Shown: in pieces, positions 37,551 through 46,925 of the stretch
How positions within the stretch are numbered: the stretch's first letter is position 1
How the letters are laid out: the number at the start of each line of letters is the position of its first letter
Assembly (NCBI GenBank): GCA_000335735.1
Contig: AMYY01000014.1
Span: 16,002-80,001 of the forward strand
Source of the DNA: an alpha proteobacterium L41A
GTDB lineage: Bacteria; Pseudomonadota; Alphaproteobacteria; Caulobacterales; Caulobacteraceae
Reading direction: 5' to 3'
Length of the DNA: 64,000 nt
The notes under the pieces: generated by a model
The model's database searches: none
The model's input: the letters and a program-made list of their open reading frames with translations, nothing else
Told to the model about the DNA's origin: nothing
Program-made: the position numbers and the translations under genes

Positions 37551-39193
37551 CGCCGCGAGGCCTTCGAGGCATCCCGCGCCGGGCCGAACTCGGCGCCGGC
37601 GTTCCATTCCGGCCACTGATCGCCGTCCGCCAGCTCGCGACCGACGGCGTAGATCAGGGCCACATCGGCGGCGGCGGCGTCCATCGTCCAGCTCGAGTCC
37701 CATTCGTCCGTGGGCTGATGATAGCGGTTCTGGACGTAGTCGCGGCTGGCCGCGCTGGCGCCGGTGAAGCCCGCCGCCGGGAACAGGGCCGGCACGCCCT
37801 TCAGCGCCAGGGGGAAGTGGTCCGAACGATAGAAGGCCCCGGCCTGGGGCGCCGGATCGGCGATCAGGGTGCGGCCCGTCTCGGTCGCGTGGCGCGCCAG
37901 AATGTCGTCCAGCTGGTTCTTGCCCTTGCCGATGACGACCACGTTCGTGTCGATCTCGGTCCCCGGCAGCAGGCTGTCGACATTGATGTTGGCGACCGTG
38001 GTCTCCAGCGGCCAGACCGGATTGGCGGCGTAATAGGTCGAGCCCAGGAGGCCCGCCTCCTCGCCCGACCAGGCGGCGAAGACGACCGATCGTTTCGGAC
38101 GCGGACCCTCGGCGAAGGCGTGGGCCAGTTCCAGCAGAGCCGCGACGCCGGTCGCATTGTCCACGGCCGCATTATAGATCTTGTCGCCCTGTGCGTTCGG
38201 CGTGCCGACGCCATAGCCGTCCCAGTGGGCGCCGTACATGACGGTCTCGTCCGGCCGTTCCGAACCGGGAATGCGGGCGATGACGTTCTTGGTCTCCACC
38301 TTGTCGGCGATCTGGTCGAAATCGACGCTCATCGTCAGGCCGGGCAGAACGACGGGTTTGAAATCGGCGCTGCGCGCGCGGTCCTTCAGGGCGGCGAAAT
38401 CCAGGCCGGCGGCGGTGAACAGCTCTTCCGCCTTGGCGCGCTGGATCCAGCCCTGGAACGCCGCGCGCTCGGCGTCGGGGTTGGCGCGCACGATGTCGAA
38501 CTTGGGCGCGGCCGATGAGTTCTGCAGCGTGGACCAGGGATAGCCTGCGCCGGCCGTCTCATGCACCACCAGCACCCCCGCCGCGCCGCGACGGCCCGCC
38601 TCCTGGAACTTGTAGGTCCAGCGGCCATAGAAGGTCATGGCGTTTCCGTCGAACTTGCCCGCGACCGGATCGCCGTCGGGCGCCTGGAAGTCGGGATCGT
38701 TGACCAGGACGACGATGACCTTGCCGCGCACGTCCACGTCCTTGAAGTCGTCCCACTGGCGCTCGGGCGCCGTGGCGCCATAGCCGACGAAGACCACGGG
38801 CGCGTCGGTCACGGTGATGTGGTTGGTCGGCCGGTCGCTGGACACCAAGACATCGGGACCGCGCTCCAGGCTGATGGTCTTGCCGCCGACGGTCGCGGCG
38901 ACGGTCGCCGGACCGTCCTGGCGCGTGCGCGACAGATGGGCGACCTGGACGAAGGCGCCGTCTGGCCCACCGCCTTGGGCCCCCGCGGCCTTGAACTGTT
39001 CGACCAGCCAGGCGACGGTCTTTTCCTCACCGGCTGAGGCGGGGGCGCGGCCTTCGAACTCGTCCGACGCCAGGACCCGAACCGACTCATTCATCCGCGC
39101 GGCGTCGATGTTCGGCGTCGTCTCCTGCGCCAGGGCCGGCGAGCAGGCCACCATCAGGGCCAGGATGGAAACAGCGGGGAGGGCGTGGCGCAT
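37547..39193 (-). CDS. Secreted M28-family zinc peptidase (second copy)
   Basis: A 548-residue exported peptidase with a signal peptide (residues 1-22, ending SPALAQ). An N-terminal cap is followed by a PA-like insert (about 130-250) and an M28 catalytic core. Metal ligands appear in YGAHWDGYG (His, Asp), VDNATGVAALLELA (bridging Asp), WSGEEAGLLGS (Glu), NVDSLLPG (Asp) and the late NRYHQPTDEWD (His). It differs from the M28 peptidase at 28839-30446 in its inserts, so the two are not recent duplicates. Start ATG 39193 has caggagtatccg upstream. It shares four bases with the end of divL. Confidence 0.9.
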   Translation of the reverse strand: MRHALPAVSILALMVACSPALAQETTPNIDAARMNESVRVLASDEFEGRAPASAGEEKTVAWLVEQFKAAGAQGGGPDGAFVQVAHLSRTRQDGPATVAATVGGKTISLERGPDVLVSSDRPTNHITVTDAPVVFVGYGATAPERQWDDFKDVDVRGKVIVVLVNDPDFQAPDGDPVAGKFDGNAMTFYGRWTYKFQEAGRRGAAGVLVVHETAGAGYPWSTLQNSSAAPKFDIVRANPDAERAAFQGWIQRAKAEELFTAAGLDFAALKDRARSADFKPVVLPGLTMSVDFDQIADKVETKNVIARIPGSERPDETVMYGAHWDGYGVGTPNAQGDKIYNAAVDNATGVAALLELAHAFAEGPRPKRSVVFAAWSGEEAGLLGSTYYAANPVWPLETTVANINVDSLLPGTEIDTNVVVIGKGKNQLDDILARHATETGRTLIADPAPQAGAFYRSDHFPLALKGVPALFPAAGFTGASAASRDYVQNRYHQPTDEWDSSWTMDAAAADVALIYAVGRELADGDQWPEWNAGAEFGPARDASKASRR

Positions 39194-39230
39194 CGGATAC
39201 TCCTGATCGAACCGCGCGACCCTGCCTTTC

Positions 39231-40445
39231 TCAGTCCCGGCTGTCGAGCCAGTCGATGACGCCGTCGGCCGCGACGACGGCGGAGGCGAAGCTGGCCTGA
39301 AGCAGATAGCCGCCGGTCGGCGCCTCCCAATCCAGCATCTCGCCGGCGACGAAGACTCCCGGTCGCGCCGCCAGCATCAGCCGTTCGTCCACGCCGTCCA
39401 GTTTGACGCCGCCCGCCGAGGAGATCGCCCGCTCCAGTCCCTGAACACCGGTCAGGGTCAGCGGCATGGCCTTGATCCGTTCGGCCAAGGCCCGAGGCGA
39501 AGCGGGCAGGGGACCGGCCTCATACAGCAGGGCCACGGCGGCCGACTCCAGTCCGACCACCTTGCGCAGATGGTTCGACAGGCTGGCCTTGCCGCGCGGC
39601 TTCGACAAGCGGTCGGTCAGTTTTCCGACCGCCACATCCGGCTTCAGGTCGATCTGGATCTCGGCGCGCCCCTCCGTCTCGACCGTCGTCCTCAGCGCGG
39701 CGGACAGCGCATAAATGACCCCGCCCTCAATGCCGTAGCGGGCGATCATCGCCTCGCCCCGCGCTGTCCGTTCGCTATGGGTGACAGCGACGCCTTTCAG
39801 CGGCTGGCCCGCGAACCGATTACGGAACAGCGCCGACCAGGCGATGTCGAAACCGACATTGGCCGGTCGGAACGGCGACACGGCGGCGCCCTGCGCTTCC
39901 AGCCACGGCGTCCAGGCCCCGTCCGAACCCAGGCGCGGCCAGCTGGCGCCGCCCAGCGCCAAGACCACGGCGTCGGGTCCTTCCAGCCGTTCGCCCTCCG
40001 GCGTCTCGAACGCCAGCGCGTCGTCGCGCCAACCGCTCCAGCGCGAGCGCGTGCGGATCTCGACGCCCTGCGCCTCCAGCCGCGCCAGCCAGGCTCGCAC
40101 CAGCGGCGAGGCCTTCATGGCCTTCGGAAACACCCGCCCGCTTGAGCCGACGAAGGTTTCCTGCCCCAGCGCGTCGACCCAGTCGGTCAGGTCGGCAGGC
40201 GTGAACCGGTCGATCCAGGCGGCGGCCGTGGGCTGGGCGGGACCATAGCGGGTCAGGAACCGGTCCAGCGGTTCCGAATGGGTCAGGTTCAGGCCGCCGC
40301 GCCCGGCCATCAGCAGCTTGCGGGCCACGGACGGCATCCGGTCGTGCACCACGACCCTCGCCCCCGCCTGCGCCAGCCGTTCGGCCGCCATCAATCCGGC
40401 GGGACCGGCGCCGATCACATGAACCTGACGGGGGGATGTCATCAT
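39231..40445 (-). CDS. FAD-dependent oxidoreductase, HI0933/BaiN-like (TIGR03862 type)
   Basis: A 404-residue flavoprotein. The N-terminal Rossmann motif VIGAGPAGLMAAERLAQAG is followed by the HI0933-family segment KLLMAGRGGLNLTHSEPLDRF. The C-terminal FAD contact is GVFVAGEMLDWEAPTGGYLLQ. VFPKAMKASPLVRAWLARL is also typical. Family members reduce or oxidise poorly known substrates; BaiN acts on bile-acid intermediates, but that activity should not be assumed. The start is one of two adjacent ATGs at 40445/40442; the longer upstream frame overlaps the divergent Gre gene and is not coding. Confidence 0.87.
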   Translation of the reverse strand: MMTSPRQVHVIGAGPAGLMAAERLAQAGARVVVHDRMPSVARKLLMAGRGGLNLTHSEPLDRFLTRYGPAQPTAAAWIDRFTPADLTDWVDALGQETFVGSSGRVFPKAMKASPLVRAWLARLEAQGVEIRTRSRWSGWRDDALAFETPEGERLEGPDAVVLALGGASWPRLGSDGAWTPWLEAQGAAVSPFRPANVGFDIAWSALFRNRFAGQPLKGVAVTHSERTARGEAMIARYGIEGGVIYALSAALRTTVETEGRAEIQIDLKPDVAVGKLTDRLSKPRGKASLSNHLRKVVGLESAAVALLYEAGPLPASPRALAERIKAMPLTLTGVQGLERAISSAGGVKLDGVDERLMLAARPGVFVAGEMLDWEAPTGGYLLQASFASAVVAADGVIDWLDSRD

Positions 40446-40509
40446 CGGCCCGCTTTGCCCGGTTGCTGTCGCGCTGGCTATAGGCGCCGTCGTCGCTATG
40501 TTGCCGACC

Positions 40510-40989
40510 ATGAGCGTTGCCTTCACCCGCGAAGAAGATCTGGAAGCCACCGCCGCCGACCTGGCGGACCGCCCGATCTCGCCCCATCCCAATCTGGTCA
40601 CGCCCGAGGGGCTGGCCGCGATCGAGGCTGAGCTGGCCTCGGCCCGCGCCGCCTATACGGCCGCCCAGGTTCAAGGCTCGATCGAGAGCGACCGCACCGC
40701 CATGGCGCGGGCGACGCGGGATCTCCGCTACTGGTCCGCACGGCGCGCCTCGGCCCAACTGATCGCGCCGACCGAGGACGATGGGGCCGTGCGGTTCGGG
40801 GGGTCGGTCTCCATCGAGCGCGAGGACGGGCGCGCCCAGACCTGGCGCATCGTCGGCGAGGACGAGGCCGATCCGGCCGCAGGCTCGGTCAGCCATGTCT
40901 CGCCACTTGCCCGCGCCGTCATGGGCAAACGGGTCGGCGACGAGGTGACGGTGGCCGGTCAGTCGGCCGAGATCGTCGCGGTCGGCTAG
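40510..40989 (+). CDS. GreA/GreB-family transcription elongation factor
   Basis: A 159-residue member of the Gre family, which bind the RNA polymerase secondary channel and help cleave backtracked RNA. The N-terminal coiled-coil half (LVTPEGLAAIEAELASARAAY and following) lacks a clear pair of acidic residues at its tip, where active Gre factors have D and E. The C-terminal FKBP-like half shows VSIEREDGRAQTWRIVGEDEADPAAGSVSHVSPLARAVMGKRVGDEV, the family signature. It could therefore be a Gre paralogue that binds polymerase without cleavage activity. ATG 40510 was chosen over a start four codons upstream. Confidence 0.83.
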   Translation: MSVAFTREEDLEATAADLADRPISPHPNLVTPEGLAAIEAELASARAAYTAAQVQGSIESDRTAMARATRDLRYWSARRASAQLIAPTEDDGAVRFGGSVSIEREDGRAQTWRIVGEDEADPAAGSVSHVSPLARAVMGKRVGDEVTVAGQSAEIVAVG

Positions 40990-40992
40990 ACC

Positions 40993-41400
40993 TCAGTTCT
41001 GGGTGTCGTCGTCGCCCAGCATATCCCGCATCATGTCCAGGATCAGCTTCTGCTTGCGCGCCGGCAGGCGCGGCGCCAGGCGCGTGATTTCGACGCTGGT
41101 CTTGGTGGGGCGATGCTCGTGGTCGAAGGCGGGCGCCTCTTCGGCGACGCCGACCGTCGCGCTGCTGTAGCCGTCGAAGAAGAAGGGAATGCCGACCTTC
41201 ATGAACTCGGCCATCTCGAACAGTTTCGAGGCCGAGACGCGGTTCGTGCCCTTTTCGTACTTCTGTACCTGCTGGAAGCTGACGCCGACGGCCTTGGCCA
41301 GGGCGGTCTGGGTCAGGCCGAGGTCGAGACGTTTTTCCTGAACGCGACGGCCGACATGGCGATCGACGGGATGCGGATCCTCGTCCTTTTCACGCGCCAT
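40993..41400 (-). CDS. XRE-family transcriptional regulator
   Basis: A 135-residue DNA-binding protein. The helix-turn-helix is at about residues 16-70 (LDLGLTQTALAKAVGVSFQQVQKYEKGTNRVSASKLFEMA). The C-terminal half is charged and ends in a helix (PARKQKLILDMMRDMLG). Helix-turn-helix proteins of this kind sit next to lnt in Caulobacter relatives. It starts 17 bases after the lnt stop, so it is probably the last gene of the phoH-ybeY-lnt unit. ATG 41400 follows gggggacgtc. It is closely related to the expanded regulator at 47613-48062 and shows the normal unexpanded helix. Confidence 0.88.
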   Translation of the reverse strand: MAREKDEDPHPVDRHVGRRVQEKRLDLGLTQTALAKAVGVSFQQVQKYEKGTNRVSASKLFEMAEFMKVGIPFFFDGYSSATVGVAEEAPAFDHEHRPTKTSVEITRLAPRLPARKQKLILDMMRDMLGDDDTQN

Positions 41401-41417
41401 GACGTCCCCCGAAATGC

Positions 41418-43055
41418 TCAAATCGCTGCGCCGTTCGAGCGAACCCTAGATCGTAAAATCAACGGCCACAAGGATAGGACGAGCGCTGCCGCAAGGCCGA
41501 TGAAGAACAGAAGGTCGCCGAACCGACCATAGGGCGTGACGCCCGTCGGACGGGGCAGGGGCGCGTCGATAACGCCCATGACGCCGGGCTCCAGCCGTTG
41601 GCCCTCGACGATCCGGCCCCAAGGGTCGATCATGGCCGAAATCCCGGTCGGCGTGGCCCGCGCAATGGGCAAGCCGGTCTCGATGGCGCGATAGCTGGCC
41701 AGGTTCAGATGCTGGCGCGGGCCCGAGGTCGCGCCGAACCAGGCGTCGTTCGACGCATTGACGATCCACTCGGGCCGCCCTGCCGCGCCCGGGGTGAAGC
41801 CGGGATAGAGGCTCTCGTAGCAGATCAGAACCTGGGCTGGCGGAGCGCCCCGAACCGAAATCGGGGCCGGCGTCGGTCCGGCGGAAAAGTCGCTGGGCAT
41901 ATGCACCAGGCTGCGCAGGCCGATGGAGGTCATGATCGACCCTAAGGGCAGGTACTCGCCGAACGGCACCAGCCGGTGCTTGTCATAGACGGCGGCGACC
42001 CTTAGTCCCGCCCCGCCTTCGTCAGCCAGGGCGAACAGGCTGTTGTAATAGCGCGCGCCCTCGGGCGCAGTCATGTCCGGCTCGCCGCGCGCCAGGCCCA
42101 TCAGCAAGGTCTGTCCGGGACGCAGGGCCCCCGCAATGGCCTGGGCGTCGGCTGAGGCGAAAACGTCGTTGGCCGAGGCGGGCAGGGCGCCTTCGGGCCA
42201 GACCACGACGTTGGGCGTCCGCGCCGCCGCCTGACCCGTCAAGGCGACATAGCGATCGACGATGGAGCGATAAGCCTCGGGCGACCATTTGGTTTCCTGC
42301 TTCACATCAGCCTGAACCAAGCGCACGACTGTGTCTGTGAACTGAAGATCCGACTGCGCCAGCCTGACGGCGCCGAACCCGCCGACGGCGATCAGGGCCA
42401 AGGCGCCCAAGCCCGCGGAGATCAGGCGGCTGCGCTTGTCGCCCGGCCCGATCAAAGGCGCGAAAGCCGCCGTGGCCGCGACCGTGACCAGGCTCAGCCC
42501 ATAGACGCCGACGACCGAGGCGAATTGAGACATGCCGCCGCCCGCGCGCCAGGTCGCGCCGGCCGGATTCCAGGGAAAGCCCGTCAGCACATGACCCCGC
42601 AACCATTCGGCCGCGCAGAACAGGGCGGCGAACAGCAGCACCCGCACGGCGCCCAGCGGCGCGAACCGACGATAGAGGGCGCAGGCCGTTCCCCAGAACA
42701 GCCCCAGGCCCGCCGGCAGCAGGCTGGCCGCGAACGGCGCCATCCACGCCTGTTCAGGATTGACGAAAAACGCCTCGGCCACCCACCAGCACCCGACGAA
42801 GAAATAGGCGAACCCCGCCAGCCAGCCCATCCAGAAGGCGCCGCGCGCCGTGTCGGACCGCTCCGACAGGATCATCAGCAGCGGATAGCCCAAAAGCCCG
42901 ATCAGCACCCCGAACGGCGGATGGGCGAAGGCCGTCCCGGCGCCGGCCAGCAGCGCCAGAACGATGCGGATCAGCTGCCACGTCAGGGCGCGTTTCCTGT
43001 CGGGCAGGGCGCGGATCGGGGTCGCGAAACGGTCCAGCAGGGCGTCGGGGAACAT
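41418..43055 (-). CDS. lnt: Apolipoprotein N-acyltransferase
   Basis: A 545-residue inner-membrane enzyme adding the third acyl chain to lipoproteins. There are about seven N-terminal helices and then a periplasmic nitrilase-like domain with the catalytic triad Glu (VVWPEGALP), Lys (YDKHRLVPFGEYLP) and Cys (LICYESLYPG). One C-terminal helix closes the protein. Motif FPWNPAGATW is typical. It lies four bases after ybeY and would be cotranscribed. In many proteobacteria a corC gene lies between ybeY and lnt; here it is absent. Several lipoproteins in this window would be its substrates. Confidence 0.95.
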   Translation of the reverse strand: MFPDALLDRFATPIRALPDRKRALTWQLIRIVLALLAGAGTAFAHPPFGVLIGLLGYPLLMILSERSDTARGAFWMGWLAGFAYFFVGCWWVAEAFFVNPEQAWMAPFAASLLPAGLGLFWGTACALYRRFAPLGAVRVLLFAALFCAAEWLRGHVLTGFPWNPAGATWRAGGGMSQFASVVGVYGLSLVTVAATAAFAPLIGPGDKRSRLISAGLGALALIAVGGFGAVRLAQSDLQFTDTVVRLVQADVKQETKWSPEAYRSIVDRYVALTGQAAARTPNVVVWPEGALPASANDVFASADAQAIAGALRPGQTLLMGLARGEPDMTAPEGARYYNSLFALADEGGAGLRVAAVYDKHRLVPFGEYLPLGSIMTSIGLRSLVHMPSDFSAGPTPAPISVRGAPPAQVLICYESLYPGFTPGAAGRPEWIVNASNDAWFGATSGPRQHLNLASYRAIETGLPIARATPTGISAMIDPWGRIVEGQRLEPGVMGVIDAPLPRPTGVTPYGRFGDLLFFIGLAAALVLSLWPLILRSRVRSNGAAI

Positions 43056-43059
43056 TGGG

Positions 43060-43506
43060 TCAGTCCTGCTGGGCGAGATAGGGGTCGGCGACGCCGATGT
43101 GCGCCAGGATTTCGCGCTCCTCGGCCTCCATCTCCTCGGCCTCGGCGTCGTCTTCGTGGTCGCGACCCAAGAGGTGCAGCACGCCGTGGACGACCAGATG
43201 ACTCAGATGATCGGCCAGGGTCTTGCCCTGCGCCTCGGCCTCGGTCGCGCAGACGCCGCAGGCCAGAACGATGTCGCCCAGATGCGGAAAGGCGTTTTCC
43301 GGCGCCGGGAAGGACAGGACATTGGTCGGCTTGTCCTTGTCGCGAAACCGGCCGTTCAGTTCGCGCACGGCGTCGTCATCGGTCAGCAGGACGACGATGT
43401 CGCCCTGCACGGCGCCCAGCGCGGCCTGCGCCGCGCGTTCGACGACGGCCTCCGCGTCCGGCAGGGCGCCGGTCCAGGCCTCGGCCTCGACTTCAATCTC
43501 GATCAT
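43060..43506 (-). CDS. ybeY: Endoribonuclease YbeY (rRNA maturation)
   Basis: A 148-residue single-strand-specific endoribonuclease needed for 16S rRNA 3' maturation and ribosome quality control. The zinc motif HGVLHLLGRDH gives three histidines in the H-x3-H-x5-H pattern, at about residues 108-118. The upstream NVLSFPAPE is also family-typical. The start ATG overlaps the phoH stop by four bases, so the pair is coupled. The C-terminal tail is Glu-rich. Confidence 0.96.
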   Translation of the reverse strand: MIEIEVEAEAWTGALPDAEAVVERAAQAALGAVQGDIVVLLTDDDAVRELNGRFRDKDKPTNVLSFPAPENAFPHLGDIVLACGVCATEAEAQGKTLADHLSHLVVHGVLHLLGRDHEDDAEAEEMEAEEREILAHIGVADPYLAQQD

Positions 43507-44489
43507 TCGGGATCTTCGAGGTCCGGGGTCGGACGGCCTTTCGCGGCGTCGGCGTCATAGGCGCGCACGATCCGCTCGACCATGGCGTGACGCACCACGT
43601 CGGACGCCTCGAACTTCAGGATGCCGACGCCCTGAACTCCGTCCAAAATCCGCAGGGCGTGGGCCAGGCCCGAGTCGCGCGGATTCAGCAGGTCGATCTG
43701 CGACGGATCGCCCGTGACCACCATCCGCGCACCTTCGCCCAGGCGCGTCAGCACCATCTTCATCTGCAGGCGGCTGGTGTTCTGGGCTTCATCGACGATG
43801 ACGAAGGCGTGGCTGAGCGTGCGGCCGCGCATGAAGGCGATCGGGGCGGCTTCGATCTCGCCCTTGTCGCGGCGACGTTGCACGTCCTCGGCGCCCAGAA
43901 TGTCGTTCAGCGCCTCCCAGATCGGCGCCAGATAGGGATCGACCTTTTCGTTCAGATCGCCCGGCAGGAAGCCCAGCTTCTCGCCCGCCTCGACCGCCGG
44001 GCGTGTGATGACCAGCCGGTCCACCTGCCCGCGCCGCAGCAGCGAGGCGCCATAGGCCGCCGCCAGAAAGGTCTTGCCGGTGCCCGCCGGGCCGACGCCG
44101 AAGCTCAGTTCACACCGGCCCAGCATGTCCAGATAGGCGGCCTGCGCCTTGGTCTTGGGCACAATGGCGCCGCGCTTGCCGCCCGGTAGCGACACGCCCG
44201 CCGCCGCCATGCCGGGCGTGCCGCGACCGCCGCGCGCTTGGCCGAGGGCTGCGCGCACGTCGGCCTCGGTGACTTCGGCGCCCAGGGCCGCGCGCTTGGC
44301 CAGATCCTCGATCACCTGGCGGGCGTCCGTGCGGTCGCGGGCGCCGCCGTTGACGGAGACCCCGCCGCCCGGGGCCTCGACCAGCACCTTGAAGGCGTCC
44401 TCGATCAGGGCGACGTGGCGACTGTTCGGCCCGATGACCGCCCGCAGTTCGGCATCGTTCAAGGGGACGAATTCAGACTCACGCGCCAT
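43503..44489 (-). CDS. ybeZ: PhoH-like ATPase (YbeZ)
   Basis: A 328-residue PhoH-family ATPase that works with YbeY in RNA maturation. An N-terminal KH-like region is followed by the P-loop GPAGTGKTFLAAAYGA near residues 133-148, RPAVEAGEKLGFLPGD, the Walker B segment VIVDEAQNTSRLQMK and TGDPSQIDL. The start is ATG 44489, whose TGATG overlap with the miaB stop couples the two; the TTG one codon upstream is unlikely. It belongs to the minus-strand run from fur to lnt. Confidence 0.94.
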   Translation of the reverse strand: MARESEFVPLNDAELRAVIGPNSRHVALIEDAFKVLVEAPGGGVSVNGGARDRTDARQVIEDLAKRAALGAEVTEADVRAALGQARGGRGTPGMAAAGVSLPGGKRGAIVPKTKAQAAYLDMLGRCELSFGVGPAGTGKTFLAAAYGASLLRRGQVDRLVITRPAVEAGEKLGFLPGDLNEKVDPYLAPIWEALNDILGAEDVQRRRDKGEIEAAPIAFMRGRTLSHAFVIVDEAQNTSRLQMKMVLTRLGEGARMVVTGDPSQIDLLNPRDSGLAHALRILDGVQGVGILKFEASDVVRHAMVERIVRAYDADAAKGRPTPDLEDPE

Positions 44490-45925
44490 CAAGCGGCCTT
44501 TTCTTTTTGGGCTGTCGCCGAGCCTGCGGGACCCGGCTGTTTCAGCCCGTCTGCTGTGAGCCGGCCCGACAGACTGTTCTGCTGGCCGGCGATGATCTCG
44601 ACCGGAACGATCTGCCCGATCAGATGATCCGCGTCATCGACGTGGACCGATTGAAGATATGGGGATCGACCGAGCGCTTGGCGACGGTGGCCGTGCCGTC
44701 CCGGCTTGTCGAACAGCACGTTCAGCGTCCGGCCCGCCTGGGCGGCGTTGAAGGCGGTCTGCTGTTCCGTCAGCAGGGCGATCAGGCGATGCAGTCGGTC
44801 CTTGACGATTTCCGGCTCGACCTGTTTGCCCATGCCCGCCGCCGGCGTGCCAGGGCGCGGCGAATAGGCGAAGGCGAACGCCCCGGCGTAGTTCACACGC
44901 CGCACCAGATCCAGCGTGTCCTCGAACTCCCGATCCGTCTCACCCGGGAAGCCGACGATGAAGTCGCCCGCAATGGCGATATCGGGCCGTGCAGCGCGGA
45001 TCCGGTCGATCAGGTCGAAATATTTCTGACGCCCGTGCTTGCGGTTCATCGCCCGCAGGATCCGATCCGACCCCGCCTGAACCGGAAGGTGCAGATAGGG
45101 CATCAAGGCGTCTAGATCGCCATGCGCGGCGATCAACTCATCGGCCATGTCGTTGGGATGGCTGGTTGTATAGCGGATGCGGTCCAGGCCGGGGATCTCG
45201 GCCAGGGCATAGGCCAGTTCGGCCAGGCTCGCCTTTCGCCCGTCCGGGCGCTCGCCGTCATAGGCGTTGACGTTCTGGCCCAGCAGGGTGACCTCGCGCA
45301 CGCCCCGATCCGCCAACTGCCGCGCCTCTTCCAGCACCGCCGCCATCGGGCGCGACCATTCGGCGCCGCGCGTATAGGGCACGACACAGAAGGTGCAGAA
45401 CTTGTCGCAACCCTCCTGCACCGTCAGGAAGGCGGTCGGCCCCTCGGTGAAGCGGGCCGCGGGCAGGGCGTCGAACTTGTCGTCGGGAGCGAAGTCGGCG
45501 CCGATCCGCTCGCCCCGCGCCCGCGCCGTGCGGGTCAGAAGCTCGGGCAGTTGGTGATAGGCCTGGGGACCGACGACGATGTCGACGGCCGGTTGACGCC
45601 GCATGATCTCTTCGCCCTCGGCCTGGGCGACGCAGCCGGCGACGGCGATGGTCAAATCTCCGCCGGTCTCGCGCCGGATGTCGCGCATCTCCCGCAGCTT
45701 GCCGAGCTCGGAATAGATCTTCTCGGCCGCCTTTTCGCGGATGTGGCAGGTGTTCAGGATGACGAAGTCGGCGGCCTTGACGTCGTCGGTGACGCCATAG
45801 CCCAACGGGCGCAGCACATCGGCCATGCGCTCGGAATCATAGACGTTCATCTGACAGCCGTAGGTCTTGATGAACAGACGCTTTTCGGGCGCCGTCTCGA
45901 CTTGAGGAACCAGGGTGTCGGTCAT
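44489..45925 (-). CDS. miaB: tRNA-2-methylthio-N6-dimethylallyladenosine synthase MiaB
   Basis: A 478-residue radical-SAM methylthiotransferase that modifies A37 of tRNAs reading UNN codons. The N-terminal cluster domain has [19 protein letters not shown] and AGCVAQAEG, supplying three cysteines. The radical SAM motif is [15 protein letters not shown], and a C-terminal TRAM domain follows. All cluster ligands are intact. ATG 45925 was chosen as the start of the conserved region; the frame runs on upstream towards fur without support. It is coupled downstream to ybeZ, a common pairing. Confidence 0.96.
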   Translation of the reverse strand: MTDTLVPQVETAPEKRLFIKTYGCQMNVYDSERMADVLRPLGYGVTDDVKAADFVILNTCHIREKAAEKIYSELGKLREMRDIRRETGGDLTIAVAGCVAQAEGEEIMRRQPAVDIVVGPQAYHQLPELLTRTARARGERIGADFAPDDKFDALPAARFTEGPTAFLTVQEGCDKFCTFCVVPYTRGAEWSRPMAAVLEEARQLADRGVREVTLLGQNVNAYDGERPDGRKASLAELAYALAEIPGLDRIRYTTSHPNDMADELIAAHGDLDALMPYLHLPVQAGSDRILRAMNRKHGRQKYFDLIDRIRAARPDIAIAGDFIVGFPGETDREFEDTLDLVRRVNYAGAFAFAYSPRPGTPAAGMGKQVEPEIVKDRLHRLIALLTEQQTAFNAAQAGRTLNVLFDKPGRHGHRRQALGRSPYLQSVHVDDADHLIGQIVPVEIIAGQQNSLSGRLTADGLKQPGPAGSATAQKEKAA

Positions 45926-45968
45926 CGTGGGCTTATGATCGCCCGCAAGCGTCGCGACAAGCCGAGCG

Positions 45969-46454
45969 TCAGCCCGCATCCACGTCGGCGGGATCGACGC
46001 GCGCCGCATGGCGGGTGAAGATCAGGCCTTCGCGCTTGGACGGCTCTGCGCCTTCGATCGCAACGCCATAGAGCTCCAGCTTGTGGCCGATCAGCTGGAA
46101 GCCCAGCCGTTCCGCGATCTCGTTCTTCAGCCGCTCGATCTCGGCGTCGAAGAATTCGATCACCTCGCCCGACTTGGTGTCGATCAGGTGATCGTGGTGA
46201 TCGTCGCCGGCCTCTTCATAGCGGCTGCGGCCGTCGCCGAAGTCGTGCTTCTCGACCACGCCCGCCTCTTCGAACAGGCGCACGGTGCGATAGACGGTGG
46301 CGATGGAGATGTGCGGATCGATGGCCGAGGCGCGGCGATACAGCTCCTCGACATCCGGGTGGTCCGCGGCGTTGGACAGCACCCGGGCGATCACCCGGCG
46401 CTGTTCGGTCATACGCATGCCGCGCTCGGCGCAGAGTTTTTCGATCCGGTCCAT
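45969..46454 (-). CDS. fur: Ferric uptake regulator Fur
   Basis: A 161-residue metalloregulator of the Fur family. The winged helix contains [12 protein letters not shown] and [19 protein letters not shown], and the metal site includes [16 protein letters not shown]. The C-terminal CxxC pairs that bind structural zinc in gammaproteobacterial Fur are absent: there is only one cysteine in the protein (residue 8). That is normal for alphaproteobacterial Fur/Irr-type proteins. Fur is preferred over Irr because the Irr haem motif is missing. It lies between rimI and miaB, 43 bases from miaB. A second Fur-family gene, zur, is at 61349. Confidence 0.9.
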   Translation of the reverse strand: MDRIEKLCAERGMRMTEQRRVIARVLSNAADHPDVEELYRRASAIDPHISIATVYRTVRLFEEAGVVEKHDFGDGRSRYEEAGDDHHDHLIDTKSGEVIEFFDAEIERLKNEIAERLGFQLIGHKLELYGVAIEGAEPSKREGLIFTRHAARVDPADVDAG

Positions 46455-46481
46455 GCGCCTAGAATAGGGGCTTGGATCGCA

Positions 46482-46925
46482 TCAGGGAAGCGTCAGGTTG
46501 GCGTGAGGCGCACAGAGGTCGCGGCTCATCACCACCGCATCGGTCCGCGATCCGTCGGCGCCCGCATAATAGGCTTTGCGGCGACCGATCGGAATAAACC
46601 CGGTTCGCTCATAAAGGCCGCGCGCGGCGGTATTATCGTCGGCGACCTCTAGGAACAGCCGCGTCGCGCCGGCCTGGACCGCAGCGACGGCCGCCGCATC
46701 GACCAGACGTCTTCCCAGTCCGTGGCGGCGCGCGGACGGCGCCACGGCCAGGGTCAGGATTTCCGCCTCGTCGACGACGGTCCGGATCAGGATGAAGCCG
46801 TCGGGTTCGTTGACCGCCAGCACGCCCGGCTGCGCCAGTAGACCGGCGAAGGTGTCGGCGCTCCACGGCGCGGCAAAGGCCTCGGCGTGCAGGGCGGCGA
46901 GTGAGGCGGGGTCCGACGTCGTCAT
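46482..46925 (-). CDS. rimI: Ribosomal-protein alanine N-acetyltransferase RimI
   Basis: A 147-residue GNAT acetyltransferase, the RimI type that acetylates the N terminus of ribosomal protein S18. The acetyl-CoA-binding segment LAVAPSARRHGLGRRLVDAA is at about residues 57-76, followed by LFLEVADDNTAARGLYERTGF and the typical C-terminal GRRKAYY. The ATG overlaps the tsaB stop by four bases. The tsaB-rimI pairing is widespread in bacteria and supports the call. Confidence 0.91.
   Translation of the reverse strand: MTTSDPASLAALHAEAFAAPWSADTFAGLLAQPGVLAVNEPDGFILIRTVVDEAEILTLAVAPSARRHGLGRRLVDAAAVAAVQAGATRLFLEVADDNTAARGLYERTGFIPIGRRKAYYAGADGSRTDAVVMSRDLCAPHANLTLP

Noticed and set aside
35190..37703. 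An 837-codon open frame opposite divL
   Set aside because: It mirrors divL codon by codon, has no domain and exists because GC-rich codons leave few stops on the other strand.
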